Shown here in pieces: positions 12,301 through 23,400 of a DNA stretch of 64,000 bases (positions within the stretch are counted from its first letter, which is position 1; every line of letters begins with the position of its first letter). The notes below the pieces were generated by a model. It was not told where the DNA came from. It saw nothing but the letters and a program-made list of their open reading frames with translations, and did not search any database. The translations under genes were made by a program, and so were the position numbers. The DNA is from Siphlonurus alternatus (Eukaryota; Arthropoda; Insecta; Ephemeroptera; Siphlonuridae). Where the stretch lies: assembly GCA_949825025.1 (NCBI GenBank), contig OX463780.1, forward strand, positions 25,944,118 through 26,008,117. The letters run 5' to 3'.

Positions 12301-15300
12301 ACTTAATTCTAGATTTACAGATATTTAAATGATATTGGCTACAATATTCATTACATAATTTACATACACAAGATTGTTCAGCTTTATGATAACCAGAAGA
12401 TTTACAAATTAGATAGTGGAAGCCGTGAACAGCCTGGCGAGTTAAAACATTTCTAACATTGGATCTATCCAATTGGGGCAGACACCAATATTTACATGTC
12501 ATAGCATCAGTGCTGTAAAACTCAGGATTAATATCCTGAGCTTTTTGATTCCTGACAGCTATAAAATTGGAATATTGATCTGTCGTTGGAAGTTTAAACA
12601 TTTCTTTGATTTCTGTAATAAAATAATTGGAATCTATCAGTTTATAGGCCAGTCTAGTTTATTTTTTTTTTTTTTTTTTTATTTTCTTTTTTATTGACCT
12701 AAATAAATTGGATTTGTATATATTATAGTTCTCACATTTTTCTAATAGTATTCTATCTACTACAGAACTCAAAATAATTCTATCGCATGATTACTACGCA
12801 ATTACTATGGCATGAGACAATTAAATTAAAAATTGTAAAAACAGGTGTATTTTGAAAGGATATATAACTACATAATATACAGTTATAGTACCCTTTATCT
12901 TGTCATATTTCTGAGTAAAGTTCCTGCTGTCACACTTTGAATAAAACAATAAAACTTTATTATTCTGTCATTTTTGTTCCTACATACATTCAATATTGAA
13001 TAATATTACAATAATTAATAACTAAGATATGCACTCTTAAAAAGGACCACTTGACTTCAATTGTTTAGTCTTTCGTAGTATGAGAATAGGCTTGTCAATT
13101 ATCGGACCCACCAAATTATTTCTCTCTGCACCTTCAGTATAAAGCAATAAATGTGATATTAACACTCACCAGGTGGAGGATGGCTCCAACAATCTTCCAG
13201 ATGGTGTCCACCTCTGCGGTGCTGAAGTCGAGGGTCCGGAAGGCCGCCATGGTACTCTTGTAGTCTGTGCGGTCAGAGATGGACGACACTTTGGAGGCCT
13301 TACCCTGGCTGATGTAGAAGTAAGCGTCTACATCACGACGCAGCTGCAGCTTGCCCAGATCACCCTCCTGGGCCCCGAACACCAGCTGCAGACATCCATT
13401 AGGGGGTGGGTTCAGTTTTCAATATTAAATTAAGCAGAAAGTACCGATGGGGGTGTTGAATTTGATTTGTTGTTTACATTATCATGTTTAGCCTTCGTAG
13501 CAACGGAACATATCAATGACTTTGGGAGTAAAACTTCAGAAGCTTTCTTGTAATATGGAGTGCAGTGACTAGTCAGTTGACATTTCTAGGATTTTCGTCG
13601 TTAATTAACAAAAACTTCACAGTGCTATCACTCAAGCCCTGATGCTAAACATCTTTCATGACATTACCCATAAGGCCTGTTGTGTTTAGTACTTTTATAC
13701 CCTCATCGAGATCACGATGAAATAAAATGTCACTTTTTTTTGTTCCATATTTTACAAACATTTAATGCATTACTGTACTTGATTCACATCAGTCAATTTT
13801 GTTTGCAGCAATTCAAATAACATTTTACTTCATACTAAAAAAGAATAATGACAATAATAATAAAAAATAACTGGTATTTTTCTGGCTAGCAAATAAGCAA
13901 TCTTGTCAGGTGTGTGGAGGTGCTCACCTGGTAGAAGGAGTGGAAGTTCCTCTCGCCAGCCTGTTGCAGGATCACCCTCGACTTCTCCAGCAGGTAATTG
14001 TTGATGTGACCGCCAATCGGATCACCCTTGAAGTCAAAGTTGATGTCCATGTACTTGCCAAACCGAGACGAGTTGTCATTTCTGTTAGTCTTTGCATTGC
14101 CGAATGTCTCAAGTATAGCGTTGGACTGCAGAAGTACGTTCTTCACCCTGCATCAAATAGAAGGTGATCAAACACCACATTAATATTAGAGTGACGAGAT
14201 TAGAGTGAATGGAGAAAAAAAGGACCCCCCTTTTTTTCAATGTAATTTCAACTTAATTTTAATGTAATTAATATTTAATTCTATTATATTCTTTCTTCAA
14301 TTCATCTTACACTATAAATATGATATATTATATCGAATTATCGACATACTATATTTTAGGGGTCCCTAAGATTAACTTGAAATTTTGAAAAACTGAAAAA
14401 TCAGCTGCATAAATTATTATTATTTTACACAATTAGAACCTTATTTTCCCTCCTTGCCCATATTAAAATACGTTTACAACAGTAAATTAAACACTAAAAG
14501 AGTAACAATCTGCACACTGAACTACGCACCTCTCGATCTCCTGCTGTCCGCCCGCGTTCGTCACGGCCGCGATGTACTTCATGATGATCTTTGAGGCCTC
14601 GGTCTTGCCGCTGCCGCTCTCCCCGCTGATCACGATGCAAGTGTCGCGACCCTGTTGCTTCATCACCTTGTGCGCAGAGTCCGCAATCGCGAAGATGTGA
14701 GGCGGGTTCTCGAATATCTCGCGGCCTATAAGGGATACAAATACGTCAGAATGGACAACCTGTGTGATATTTTTATTGTATATATATTTGGATAGTGGAC
14801 TTCGAGTTATATTCAATACTGCAATTTTTTTACATTTTTTGAACCCTCGTTCAAACGCCTTTAAAATTATTATGCAAAACATAAACATTTTGCGCTTTTC
14901 CAAATTCTAAAATTAATATAAAATTATAAAATTTATAAAATTAAATATAAACATGACTATGACGTCACAGAATTTTGCAGCACGATTTCAGGAAGTTAGA
15001 GGGTTAAAAAAGAAAACATCTGAAAAAGAAATCGCCCACGAAAAAAAAAAAAAAAAAACACATTTTAACTATATATCGCAAAATATTATATATATTTTTT
15101 TATATTTGTTTATAATTAATATTGAACTTCTCTGATGAAATTAAGTGTGCGTTATTATTAGAAGATATAGCAAAAACGATCAACCCAATTGGAAATTTTT
15201 CAAGCAAAGTGAGGGGAAAAAATGTATGGCAAATATTAAAATTTAACCCAATTGAAGAAAAAACTTGAAAGTCTTAAAAATGTCCAAAACTTTAATTATG

Positions 15301-18300
15301 AAATCTTACGTTAGTTTAGTTTTTTTCCGTGTACGAGTACATAATATGTATCTAAAAATTAATTATTTCCAGCAAATTGAAAACAAAAGTACAGTATTGC
15401 GCGTATAATTCGTGTTTTACCAATTTCTTTGTATTTTTAGAGGTGTTAGAAAAAAAAGAAATAATAATAATAATTAGTCTATAATAAAAAAAAATCTCTT
15501 TCACACTAATTTAACATGATGTTTAAAAATTGATAGAATGGTCAAAATAATTAAGATATTTTGATTAAAATCTTACTCGTAACTCGTGAGTTATTTTTTT
15601 ACAATGAAAAAAAATATATTATATATATAACATTATTAATTTTAATTGGTCCATTTAAAATTGTAACAAATGAATTCTTATTTATGTTGCATCTATTCTG
15701 TACTGTATATATTTTTAATTAAAACTGCCACTTAAGAATTTAAGTACTTCAACACGTGTCGTGTATCTAAATTTTATTATATGTTGTCAAAGTTCAGCAG
15801 CTCCTGATTTAGTCTCCGGACCAAGAGTATATCTTGCTATAGACAAATTTACATGACATTCCCTCTGAAAGTAGCCGGAAGTGTGAGTTTCTCGCCTTCC
15901 TATTCATATTTTAGTGTCGTTAGATTTCACACATAACTGACATAACTGCAAACCGCTCTGCCATTTCAGAACTAAATTTCCAACAGAATATCCACAAACT
16001 TCACATATCCAGTTGGAGGGACCATAAATTAATTTCACTGTAAGTACAACAGTTAAAGTAAACTGACATATGCTATACAGGTTCAAATTAAGTCACGTTT
16101 CACGAGGCTATATTAATAATTCGTGTTATCTCTTACCTTTGTATTGCGTCACGTACTCTTGCCCGTATATGTTCATGGTACGGTAAGGGTTCACAGACAC
16201 ACATACTTCACCAATGTATGTATAAATTTTAGCACCAGAAAATCTGAAATGTTCAGAAAAACATTATGTGTAATTAAAAAAAAAAAAGTAGCATGAAAAA
16301 AGTATAGGATGCGATATATACAGACTGTTAATATATTAACATATTAACTGTTATATATTAGTATATATATTAGTGTATAATATATATTAGTACAGCTCTA
16401 TTTTTATAGGGCTTTTTTTAAAACTTCATCCTATTAACAACTTAATAATATCCTGGGATTAATTCAGTTCTATAAAAAAACATATCAAATTCAAATTTTT
16501 AATAAATATATTTAATAAATATTTATAATATATACAGTATTTAGGATAAAATGTGTAGTACTTTTTGTTCTTTGCGAATACCTTGGATAATTAGTATGTT
16601 CATTTGTTTGATATAATATAATGCACACATTTATACGAATTATCTCTTATATTTTAGCTATAGATAACTAGCTCGCTCTTAAGTCTTTAACAAAACATGC
16701 ATGAATTATATAAACATAACAGCAAAACAATTATTTTATAACAAATATAATATTAAAAATTATAATAACAGTATTGTACCGTAATTATAAATTAACTAAT
16801 ACATCATCATGAAAGCAATTCAAACTTATATTCTCTATAAATTTCCATTTAATTGAATTATTTAAAATTTAGAAAGTAAAATCAAAATATTGTTGTGTAT
16901 TAAAAAGAAGCGGAACATTAGCTTTAAATTACGCGCTCTGGTTTAGTTTTTATGCGTGTCTGATCATATAGACTATGTGTATATATCAATGACTAATTAT
17001 AATATCATTATTAAATTTAAAAATTGATCACTGTGATTTAGAAACTATAGAATAAGGCAATTAATTAAGACATTAATATAGAAACGCGATACGCCATGTG
17101 CTGAATTTCCTGCAGCTATATTGTACAGATAAATTAACCGAAATACACAAAGATAATTATAATTAACATCTGGCATGGTCATATTTTTTTTTTAGCATTA
17201 TATTACTTCAACGTGAGCTTGTACCAAAGCCACCGTGATTTTACTATCACGTTTTTTCCTCAGTTCAGTCTGGCAAAAAGGGACATCTGTGGTTGAAGGA
17301 AAAAGTTACTCGGCAAAATGTCACTTTTTTTTTTTTTTTTTAATTCAGTCTGGCAAAATGTGCATTAGCTGGTTTAAAATTTTGCTTATGCAGTCAGTCT
17401 GGTAAAATGACACTTTTTTTTTTTTTTTATTATTCTTTCATGCATAATTGCATATCAAAAGGGCAAAAAATCTGCGTTAAATACGTAATACAACCTGACG
17501 TTTTATTTCTCGCAGTAGGTTTGAACCTTTAATAGTTACACGATGTATCGATTACGTATTATATTGCTAATTTACAGTGTTATATATACATAGCACTGAA
17601 AGTTGGAAAAGGGGAGAGGTCATTGTTAATCCTTTTTTTTTTTTTTTTTTCTTTTTGGCATGTCAGGTAATCGATAGCCGAGGAAATAAATTCAGTTAGT
17701 AGATTTTCATGTAGAGCAAAGTAAGCAAATATATTATAACTTACAGATTAACGCAACAAACATATATAAATACAGTAGTTGATTTTATACAACGGCTTTA
17801 ATTTGTCACAGCTGCCTTTAGCTGCCTTAATTAAACTTCGGTAAAAACGTGTCCTTTTTTTCCCAATTTATCGTAAATTATTAATTACTATTCTATCCAT
17901 CTATAATAGATGGTATTCACAAAAGAATTAAGACTTAACTTTGAACAAAAAAATAAAAAAAAATAATGTTCACAAAAATTTTTAGTCTTAAATTTCTTAG
18001 CTTTAATTTACTCTAAATGCAGTAAAATTGCATAATATATATTACATATACATATAATTATAATATATTTAGTCAGATTTACATTTTTTTTGTTTTTTTT
18101 TTGGTGAATGCCTTCTTATGTAATATACAGTATACAAAGATATACAGTACGTATTATTTAAAATATTATAATATATTAATTATTAATATTATTATTAGGA
18201 ACGGTGAAATATAATAAATTATAAATAATAAAGTATTATATTTCACCGTTCATATAAGCTAGCATAAAAAATATAATTTTGATAATAAAATTTTAGTCAC

Positions 18301-19802
18301 TGCGTCGATCTCTGTGTAAAAAATAAAATCAATTTTAATTATTTTAAAATTTAAACTTCATAAATACAAAATATTGTTCTCAAGGGCAATATTTTCCTGA
18401 ATGAAATTATTTATTTTGTGTTTTTTTTTTTTTTTCCTCCGCACCAATCTGCACCATATATGGAAATGTATTCCAGTACTTGGAACTGTCAGTATAATTG
18501 CCATATAGCTCACGCTAGGCCTAAAACAACAAAATTGAACCTTGTGTCTTGTGTTAATAAGGTTTAAAAATATTGATACAAAGAAGCACTGCTAAATATA
18601 GCTATTTTTACGCTATTGCGCAATCGCCAGACCATCTGCAAGTGTATAAATTAACTCTTTTTTTTTTTTTTTTTTTTTTTTTGTTCGAGGAGTTTAGGAT
18701 ATCTAAAAATAACATATACCATGAATGCAAAGTTAAAATGTTTATAAAAATACTCAACAATTACACGATCATTAAATTTTACTATTTCTTACTTCCCCCC
18801 ACAAATTATAATATTTAATATAAATTTTGTGAAACAGAAGAATAAATTAATTTACTTATATAATTATATAACATCTCTATATACATAAAACACGCACACA
18901 TTAAAGGTCGTCGATTTACGATATATTTGATAATAAATTGTATATAAGCTTTATTATATTTTTATTACTTATGTCTGGAATGTATAGACCTAAAATTTAT
19001 ACTTTACATTTTGGCAACAATACCTTAAATTTGTAGATAATAAATAAGTCCAGTTCACATAACCGCAATAAAACTCACTTCGATGTTATCATAAGTGTTG
19101 TAAGTTAAGTGGGGCATATACGCATGTTATTGTTATAGCGGGCTGGCTCGCAATGTTCGCATGCTGTTTGTAGAAAGCTGTACGTTCGATCATCATCTCT
19201 TACCGGCCTTCGTATGCTGCAGGAATTAGCTAACCTTTTTATTATAAACATCATGTAAGCGCACCCATCAGCTCCGATGACTCATAGCAAAAAGTGATTC
19301 ACCGTCTTATCGTTAAAAGAATTTAAATTGAAAGAGTGATTTTATAACATAATTTTTTATCGGTTTGAAATATTTCAAAGTATATGATATGCATACCAAG
19401 GATTTTGTATGTACATACCTGTTTTTTTTTTTAAAGTGTATTCAAAATGCAAGTCACAATTCCGCGCGTTTTTTAACGGGAATTGCCCCTTAAATTTATA
19501 CCAAGCCACGCCCTCAAAATAAATATTTTGTGATTTATTATTTTAAATAAATAATTATAATATATGATTTAAATACTAATTAACTAGTCAACTTAACAAA
19601 CAAGGTATAATATTTGCTAAAAATATTTCTCGAGACAAAGAACGTACGTAAAAAAAAAATACGTACTTCAATGTCATATCAAATTAAATTAATATTTACA
19701 TTGACATATTTACCTGACTCGTAGATTGTTCATAAATTGATCGGCATCAATTACGTCCAAAAGGACGAAATCTCCGATCCCAACTCCGTCGTGGCCCGCC
19801 AT
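55..19802 (-). CDS. Myo1D (Myo31DF): Unconventional myosin-ID heavy chain (class I myosin), 5' 13 exons, partial
   Basis: Single-headed actin motor that binds membranes through a C-terminal tail; the fly orthologue Myo31DF sets left-right chirality (family knowledge). Exons in transcript order: 19714-19802, 16137-16243, 14530-14725, 13928-14147, 13170-13385, 8605-8808, 7962-8163, 7503-7672, 6886-6995, 6214-6364, 5659-5903, 5209-5371, 55-221. All junctions are GT/AG and keep frame, giving 746 codons. The start is [16 protein letters not shown]. Visible motifs: P-loop GESGSGKT (about 100-107), switch [15 protein letters not shown] (about 148-161), TEDS-site Glu about 324 (16 residues before DAFAK), switch [10 protein letters not shown] (about 382-389), and an IQ motif [16 protein letters not shown] followed by a second IQ-like segment in the last exon. 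The acidic TEDS residue suggests the head needs no activating phosphorylation. Identity within class I is supported by close agreement with vertebrate MYO1D along the whole head and neck. The TH1 tail is outside the window. Introns 1, 5 and 12 are large and carry transposons. Confidence 0.95.
677..1919. mobile_element. Terminal-inverted-repeat element (CCCTGACTCC type), non-autonomous
   Basis: The left terminus CCCTGACTCCACGGCACAGT is mirrored at 1900-1919, and looser similarity (GGGCACAGTT words) extends inward. No transposase ORF is visible. The flanks share GTTATA (left GTTATATG, right GTTATAGT, offset by one base), a possible imperfect target duplication. The ends resemble those of the element at 22422-23925 (CCCTATCTCTACGG), which suggests one superfamily; I cannot name it. 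It is inserted inside the hAT-like element. Confidence 0.75.
2197..4430 (-). mobile_element. 5'-truncated non-LTR retrotransposon (CR1/Jockey group)
   Basis: A reverse-transcriptase ORF (2346-4412) is followed on the minus strand by an AT-rich 3' UTR that ends in a short tandem tail, three TTGAAT-like units at about 2198-2217. Such microsatellite tails are usual for CR1-type LINEs. There is no endonuclease domain upstream: the reading frame closes at a stop two codons before 4412 and the sequence becomes unrelated AT-rich DNA. This is typical 5' truncation during target-primed reverse transcription. The element sits antisense to the numbering but in the same sense as the host myosin gene. Confidence 0.85.
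2346..4412 (-). CDS. Reverse transcriptase ORF of the non-LTR retrotransposon (no ATG, endonuclease missing)
   Basis: An uninterrupted 688-codon frame encodes a non-LTR reverse transcriptase with its C-terminal region. Seen in order: a linker with [10 protein letters not shown], the fingers motif [26 protein letters not shown], motif [14 protein letters not shown], motif [14 protein letters not shown], the catalytic YADD box and the C-terminal thumb region [14 protein letters not shown]. The first codon is GTG, not ATG, and corresponds to the linker between endonuclease and RT, so this is the 3' two-thirds of a longer ORF2. The lack of internal stops suggests recent insertion. The protein is probably not made, because there is no start codon or promoter. 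Confidence 0.92.
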   Translation of the reverse strand: MVDPAWLLITLLTNAGSAGTWPFNLFYDLLSAVISDNVPTISVNPPRFPPWYDDDTITAYQSKKRAHKRWKRSKLQCDYVEFSVKREIFKNKVELSYSKYINAIDDMLSSNPKKFYKHIQSKSKGKRLPNSMTLNDVTANDSESIANLFSDYFKDNLVNDNDTFSFNNVQDRVNTVPMEILRADIVAILSAIKGGKSTGSDPIPSDIINQCADELSVPLHILYNKIINTSTFPKAWKNAKITPVFKKGVKSLVSNYRPISILPIFAKIFEQFIHDRLYDEIKYFIPDEQHGFVPHKSTVTNLVEFTQDLSDSINDKLQTDAIYLDFAKAFDRVSHALLLKKLQMMQVNKPLLLLIQSYLSDRSQKVSIDNTSSKSVHVTSGVIQGSVLGPLLFTAFVSDLPKCLRYARCSSYADDTKLYLVIEKVADCLRLQADLNSVVEWCRMWRMELNYNKCQQITFTNKTDPLLHRYHVEESEIERVSEVTDLGVVLTPDLSYGKHIDKVRKSSLKVLGMIRRSCSREFSAKTVRSLYVSLVRPIIEYASVVWSPHHKDKIDRVEGIQRNFLRLWCYKKNVVFSKKNYIALCRDAGLHSLQSRRDISDLIFMHKVLNNSVNSSKILQLFFLNAPPRLTRHTVLFKPPRGRVDASKFAFCTRVQNYYNKFVVEHQDVDIFDSSLCHFRTQVMSALF
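6010..6079. repeat. (TAAA)n microsatellite
   Basis: About 17 near-perfect AAAT tetranucleotides in the intron between myosin exons 10 and 11. Shorter tracts of the same unit lie at about 9350-9382. Confidence 0.95.
8839..9193. mobile_element. Palindromic foldback MITE, type A, TTAA-flanked
   Basis: A near-perfect 355-bp palindrome with TTAA at both ends. The arms begin TTAAGGGTAAGGTAACGCC and meet near 9018-9030. There is no ORF. Closely similar copies are at 54552-54906 and 55019-55401. TTAA targets are characteristic of the piggyBac superfamily; the assignment to it is inference. The element sits 30 bp upstream of the 3' splice site of myosin exon 6 (8808). Confidence 0.88.
11940..12655 (-). 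mobile_element. Probable 3' remnant of a retroelement with zinc-knuckle-like C-terminus
   Basis: A minus-strand frame is open from about 12655 to its stop at 12266 (about 130 codons). It ends in a Cys/His-rich segment ([18 protein letters not shown]), like the C-terminal Cys-His cluster of some non-LTR reverse transcriptases. It is followed on the minus strand by about 320 bp of AT-rich DNA ending in an ATT-repeat tract near 11945, which resembles a LINE 3' UTR and tail. No reverse-transcriptase motif remains, so the family is uncertain. Confidence 0.4.
15904..16037 (-). other. Possible cryptic terminal exon with CX2C-X17-CX2C finger
   Basis: Within myosin intron 2, 100 bp after exon 2, a candidate acceptor (TTACAG before 16037) opens a 44-codon frame ending at TGA 15904-15906. 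It contains WICEVCG and, 17 residues later, LCQLC, which is the cysteine spacing of GATA-type zinc fingers. The frame is compatible with splicing from exon 2. This may be chance or transposon debris; no homologue is recognised. Confidence 0.18.
17258..17428. repeat. Three-copy degenerate tandem repeat ending in poly-T
   Basis: TCAGTCTGGCAAAA-like words occur at about 17264, 17345 and 17396; two of the copies run into ATGACACT/ATGTCACT plus a long T tract. Origin unknown. Confidence 0.6.
18198..18251. repeat. Perfect short inverted repeat
   Basis: AACGGTGAAATATAATA is followed about 17 bases later by its inverse TATTATATTTCACCGTT. No associated gene; possibly a tiny foldback remnant. Confidence 0.7.
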
Positions 19803-20430
19803 GGTGAAGGCACGGCCCAAGATCAGATGGAGAACGACGGTTCTACGACGACTACGAGCTCACTCGCGAGGTGATGCACTTGCCGCTCGCTCTCTCGCAG
19901 ACTGCTGCTTGAGTGCTGCTGGCGAGCGGTCGGCGCGGTCGTTGCGGTGGCGGGCGGTTTCAGTATCATAAAACTGGCAACGTTGCTTTTATATGATTTT
20001 GATAGGAATGACGCGCGCGGATTCAACCTCGAGGCCTTTCTCGTAAAGATAATTATACGAGTGAAAACTTATTCCCACACATAACTTATTTATCGTACTT
20101 TTTCACACGCTTTATAACAGCGATGGCAATTTATAGACTTTTAATATTGTACATTAAAAGTTTAATATTTTTAGTTTTAAAACTTAAATGTCTCTATGGT
20201 TTTCTTATCTAAAAACCGATAAGGTGCGACAGGATGAGAGACTCAGATTCGACCGCAATGTGCGAGATATGGCTCTCAGATAATACTATTGCAGTCTATA
20301 TTATGTCTTTATTAGTTAATATTGACTTATGCAACAGTCTAATTTCTTTTGTCTCTTTATTATAAACCGGCCGGTACATAAAAAATAAAAGTTTTGTTCG
20401 TTAATATATATATAGAATACGCATATATAT

Positions 20431-23400
20431 CCCACACAGCACACAAAACTCAATATCTAGATATTTTTTGGATATTTTTTGTATATGCAGATATTAAGTG
20501 GATATGCCACAATTCAAGATAACGATATCTAATATTTATACAAAATTTATCTAAAGTGCCGAGATAACATGTAGATATAAATTGGATACTGCTATCTTTT
20601 GTCTTTGCTTATTTTGGAAGAGATATTAAATAGATAAAATTATCCAAATTTTAAACATGCATGCACATGACAGTTAAAATTTATAATAATTAATACAAAA
20701 ATACAGATTTAATATACTTATTGTATATAAAGTATAAAAAAAATGAACACAAATTATTATTATTTAATGTTATATTATATACTTATAAATAATAATTATA
20801 ATATATAAATTTTATGTACATATATATTTGTTTATTCCATTGAAATTTTGAATTATTTAAATTTTGAAATCTAAATTAATTAAAATTTTCTTTAATTAAT
20901 GAATTAATTAATTAATGCATATGTAAACTTTTTAAAACTGACTGCATATTTTATAGATAATTTTATCTATTATTTTTCTGAGGATATTTTTATCTAGATA
21001 TTTTATAGATAATTTTATCTATTCTCTATCTGGAGCGATTTTTTTGCATCGCGGGTACAATTTTTATGTGACGTCATGCGCACTTCGAAAATTCTGCATG
21101 TTTGTTGTAAACACAACGGTTTTTTCGTGAAAAATATGTAAATTTCTCATCTAAAACCGAAAATATCTTCAAGTGGAAGGTAAGAAATCAATTATGAGTA
21201 ATTTCTGCTCATAAAAATCTTTGGTCAGCTTTAACAATGTGTGTTCTTTTTGTCCAGAAAAGTGGGATTATATGGGCTGTGGCGGTTGACTGCATGCTGC
21301 ACCTTGGAGTATTGGAGAAGCCATGCAGATTTCAAGTCGTCTAGTAATTTATAAGGTATGCAATCAGGGTTGAATTATTACAATGTTTTTGCCAGTGTTA
21401 AAATTATCATTATATTTCAGGCCAGCACTTGTACTTATATATTATAATATGCATATATTATTAACAATTTTAGGTTGTATTCCTCGACCGCGGTGCTTAT
21501 GATATCATATGCATACTGTATGATATACGTTTGGAGTATACGTATGCATACGTTTTACAGCAGTGTATTTATGGATGCTGTATTTTTACTATAATATTTA
21601 TTACTGGAAATTTGTATACTGTAATGACGTACTGTATACACAGTATTTCATATGCAGAGGTGCGCGCTGAATGCATACAAATTTATATAAGTTTTCAGCA
21701 CTGGCCTTATTGTTTTCCAGGAGCAAATTTCACATTGGCCATACAGTGGCTATATTCATAATGACCAATGCAGCCATTCTGCTGCTTAAACATAAATATA
21801 GTGATGTTAATATGTTTTGTTTTTTTACTTTACAGGTGCAGACATGTGACAACATCCAATACCCAGACCCAGCTCATCTACCCAGCATGGCATAATTTAT
21901 ATAGTGCAACATTTGGTTCTGAAAACTGCAGCCAGCTGTAATGGGCAATATATCACCAGATCATCACTACAGATCAGCAATGCTGACCAGCAAAAGAAGC
22001 CAAGCAAGTAGGGAGAACAGTGTGTATATGTTTTTAAAATGAATAAGTCAGATAATTTTTAATGTATGCATACTAAATTTAAGTTGTTATTTTAATTGTA
22101 TTTTTATGTAGTCTTGCATATATATAAAAATTTAGTACATCTGTATTGCTCAATTAAGGTTCTTTTACTTTTTTAATAACGAAACACATATACAATGCAT
22201 ACTGTATGCATACTGTTGTTTTATAGAGAATTTGTTATACTGTATGCATGCAATGACTATATATGGATTTAATATTATAATTATTTATATATATTGAAAT
22301 ACTAATGAACATGCATACAGTATTATATAATTTATGTGTTTATGTTATAATATGTCAGCAGCAGTTAAGTTTTGTTAAAAATTGAAAACCACTTATTTAG
22401 TCATTATTTTTTTTATCATTGCCCTATCTCTACGGTCTGGTTGAACCTGGTAAGGTGCCTGGTAACAAACTTGGCCATCTGCAGGTACAATTTAACATTA
22501 TATCCGTACCAGCCTGGCTGGTAAGATTTTACCTGGTGTGCTGGTATGGGATACCAGGTCTTACCTGGCAAGCTTAGATCAAAATTTCCCTCCCCCTCCT
22601 CCTGCCTTAAAATATGCTGTTTGCTAATTTTTTTTAGTATCAAAAATCATTTTTTAATTTTCTATATACGAAAAAGTACAGAAAAAATAAATTTAAAATT
22701 TTTATTCGGTACTTAAATGATACATTCAAAACTTGTTTTGACTTATGCAGTGCTGACATCTGAGAGGTGGGGATATGCGGGTAAAATGGCGGCCACAGAA
22801 ATCCAATTTAGAAATAAATTTAAGGAATGAAACGAAACTTTTTAAAGGGACTCTTCTTGCATCTCTTCCATCCATAAAACTGTAGTCTGGGATCTTTCAG
22901 TGGCTCACGTACAGTATGCCAATTCCTGCAGGGCACAGTACATTAAACATTAAAACTTTGATTCAAAATTTTGTGGCAATCTTGATTCACTGATCATTCA
23001 ATTCGATCTTTGAAATAAATAAAAAAAACATGAAGGTATGCTTTTATTAAATATTTGATTTTAAATTGAATGATGAGAAACATTAAACATTCAAAATAAA
23101 AATATGTACTTAACATGCAAGGAAAATAATGAAGAGCAGGAAAAACAAACTGCTGGCATTGTGTCTGCAATGATCTGCAGTTGACTTATGGTTTTTCCTT
23201 GATTATGGGTTTCTGTGAGCACAAAAGTAAATCATTAATACCTACACCTAAGCAATATGATTTATTTATTACTGTTAAGATGTTTTTTTTACCTCCAAAG
23301 TCACTTTATAGCACAATTTTCACAGTAAAACAGGTCATTTTGATGGTTGTTGACATCTTCAATCACTTCCATATGTTTGCTATGATGCTTCACTTTTTCA

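Larger units (their letters stand above)
8809..13169. other. Myosin intron 5: non-coding content
   Basis: A 4.4-kb AT-rich intron between exons 5 and 6. It contains the palindromic MITE at 8839-9193, a TAAA tract at about 9350-9382, and a LINE-like remnant at 11940-12655. In the remainder (9400-11930 and 12670-13169) I see only AT-rich DNA without convincing coding or structured signals. Confidence 0.7.
16244..19713. other. Myosin intron 1: AT-rich, simple repeats only
   Basis: 3.5 kb with no supportable gene. It holds several poly-T tracts (about 17326-17342, 17407-17427, 17632-17650, 18657-18682), a small tandem module at 17258-17428 and a hairpin at 18198-18251. The part nearest exon 1 is not noticeably GC-rich; GC content rises only around the start codon (19740-19960). 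Confidence 0.7.
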
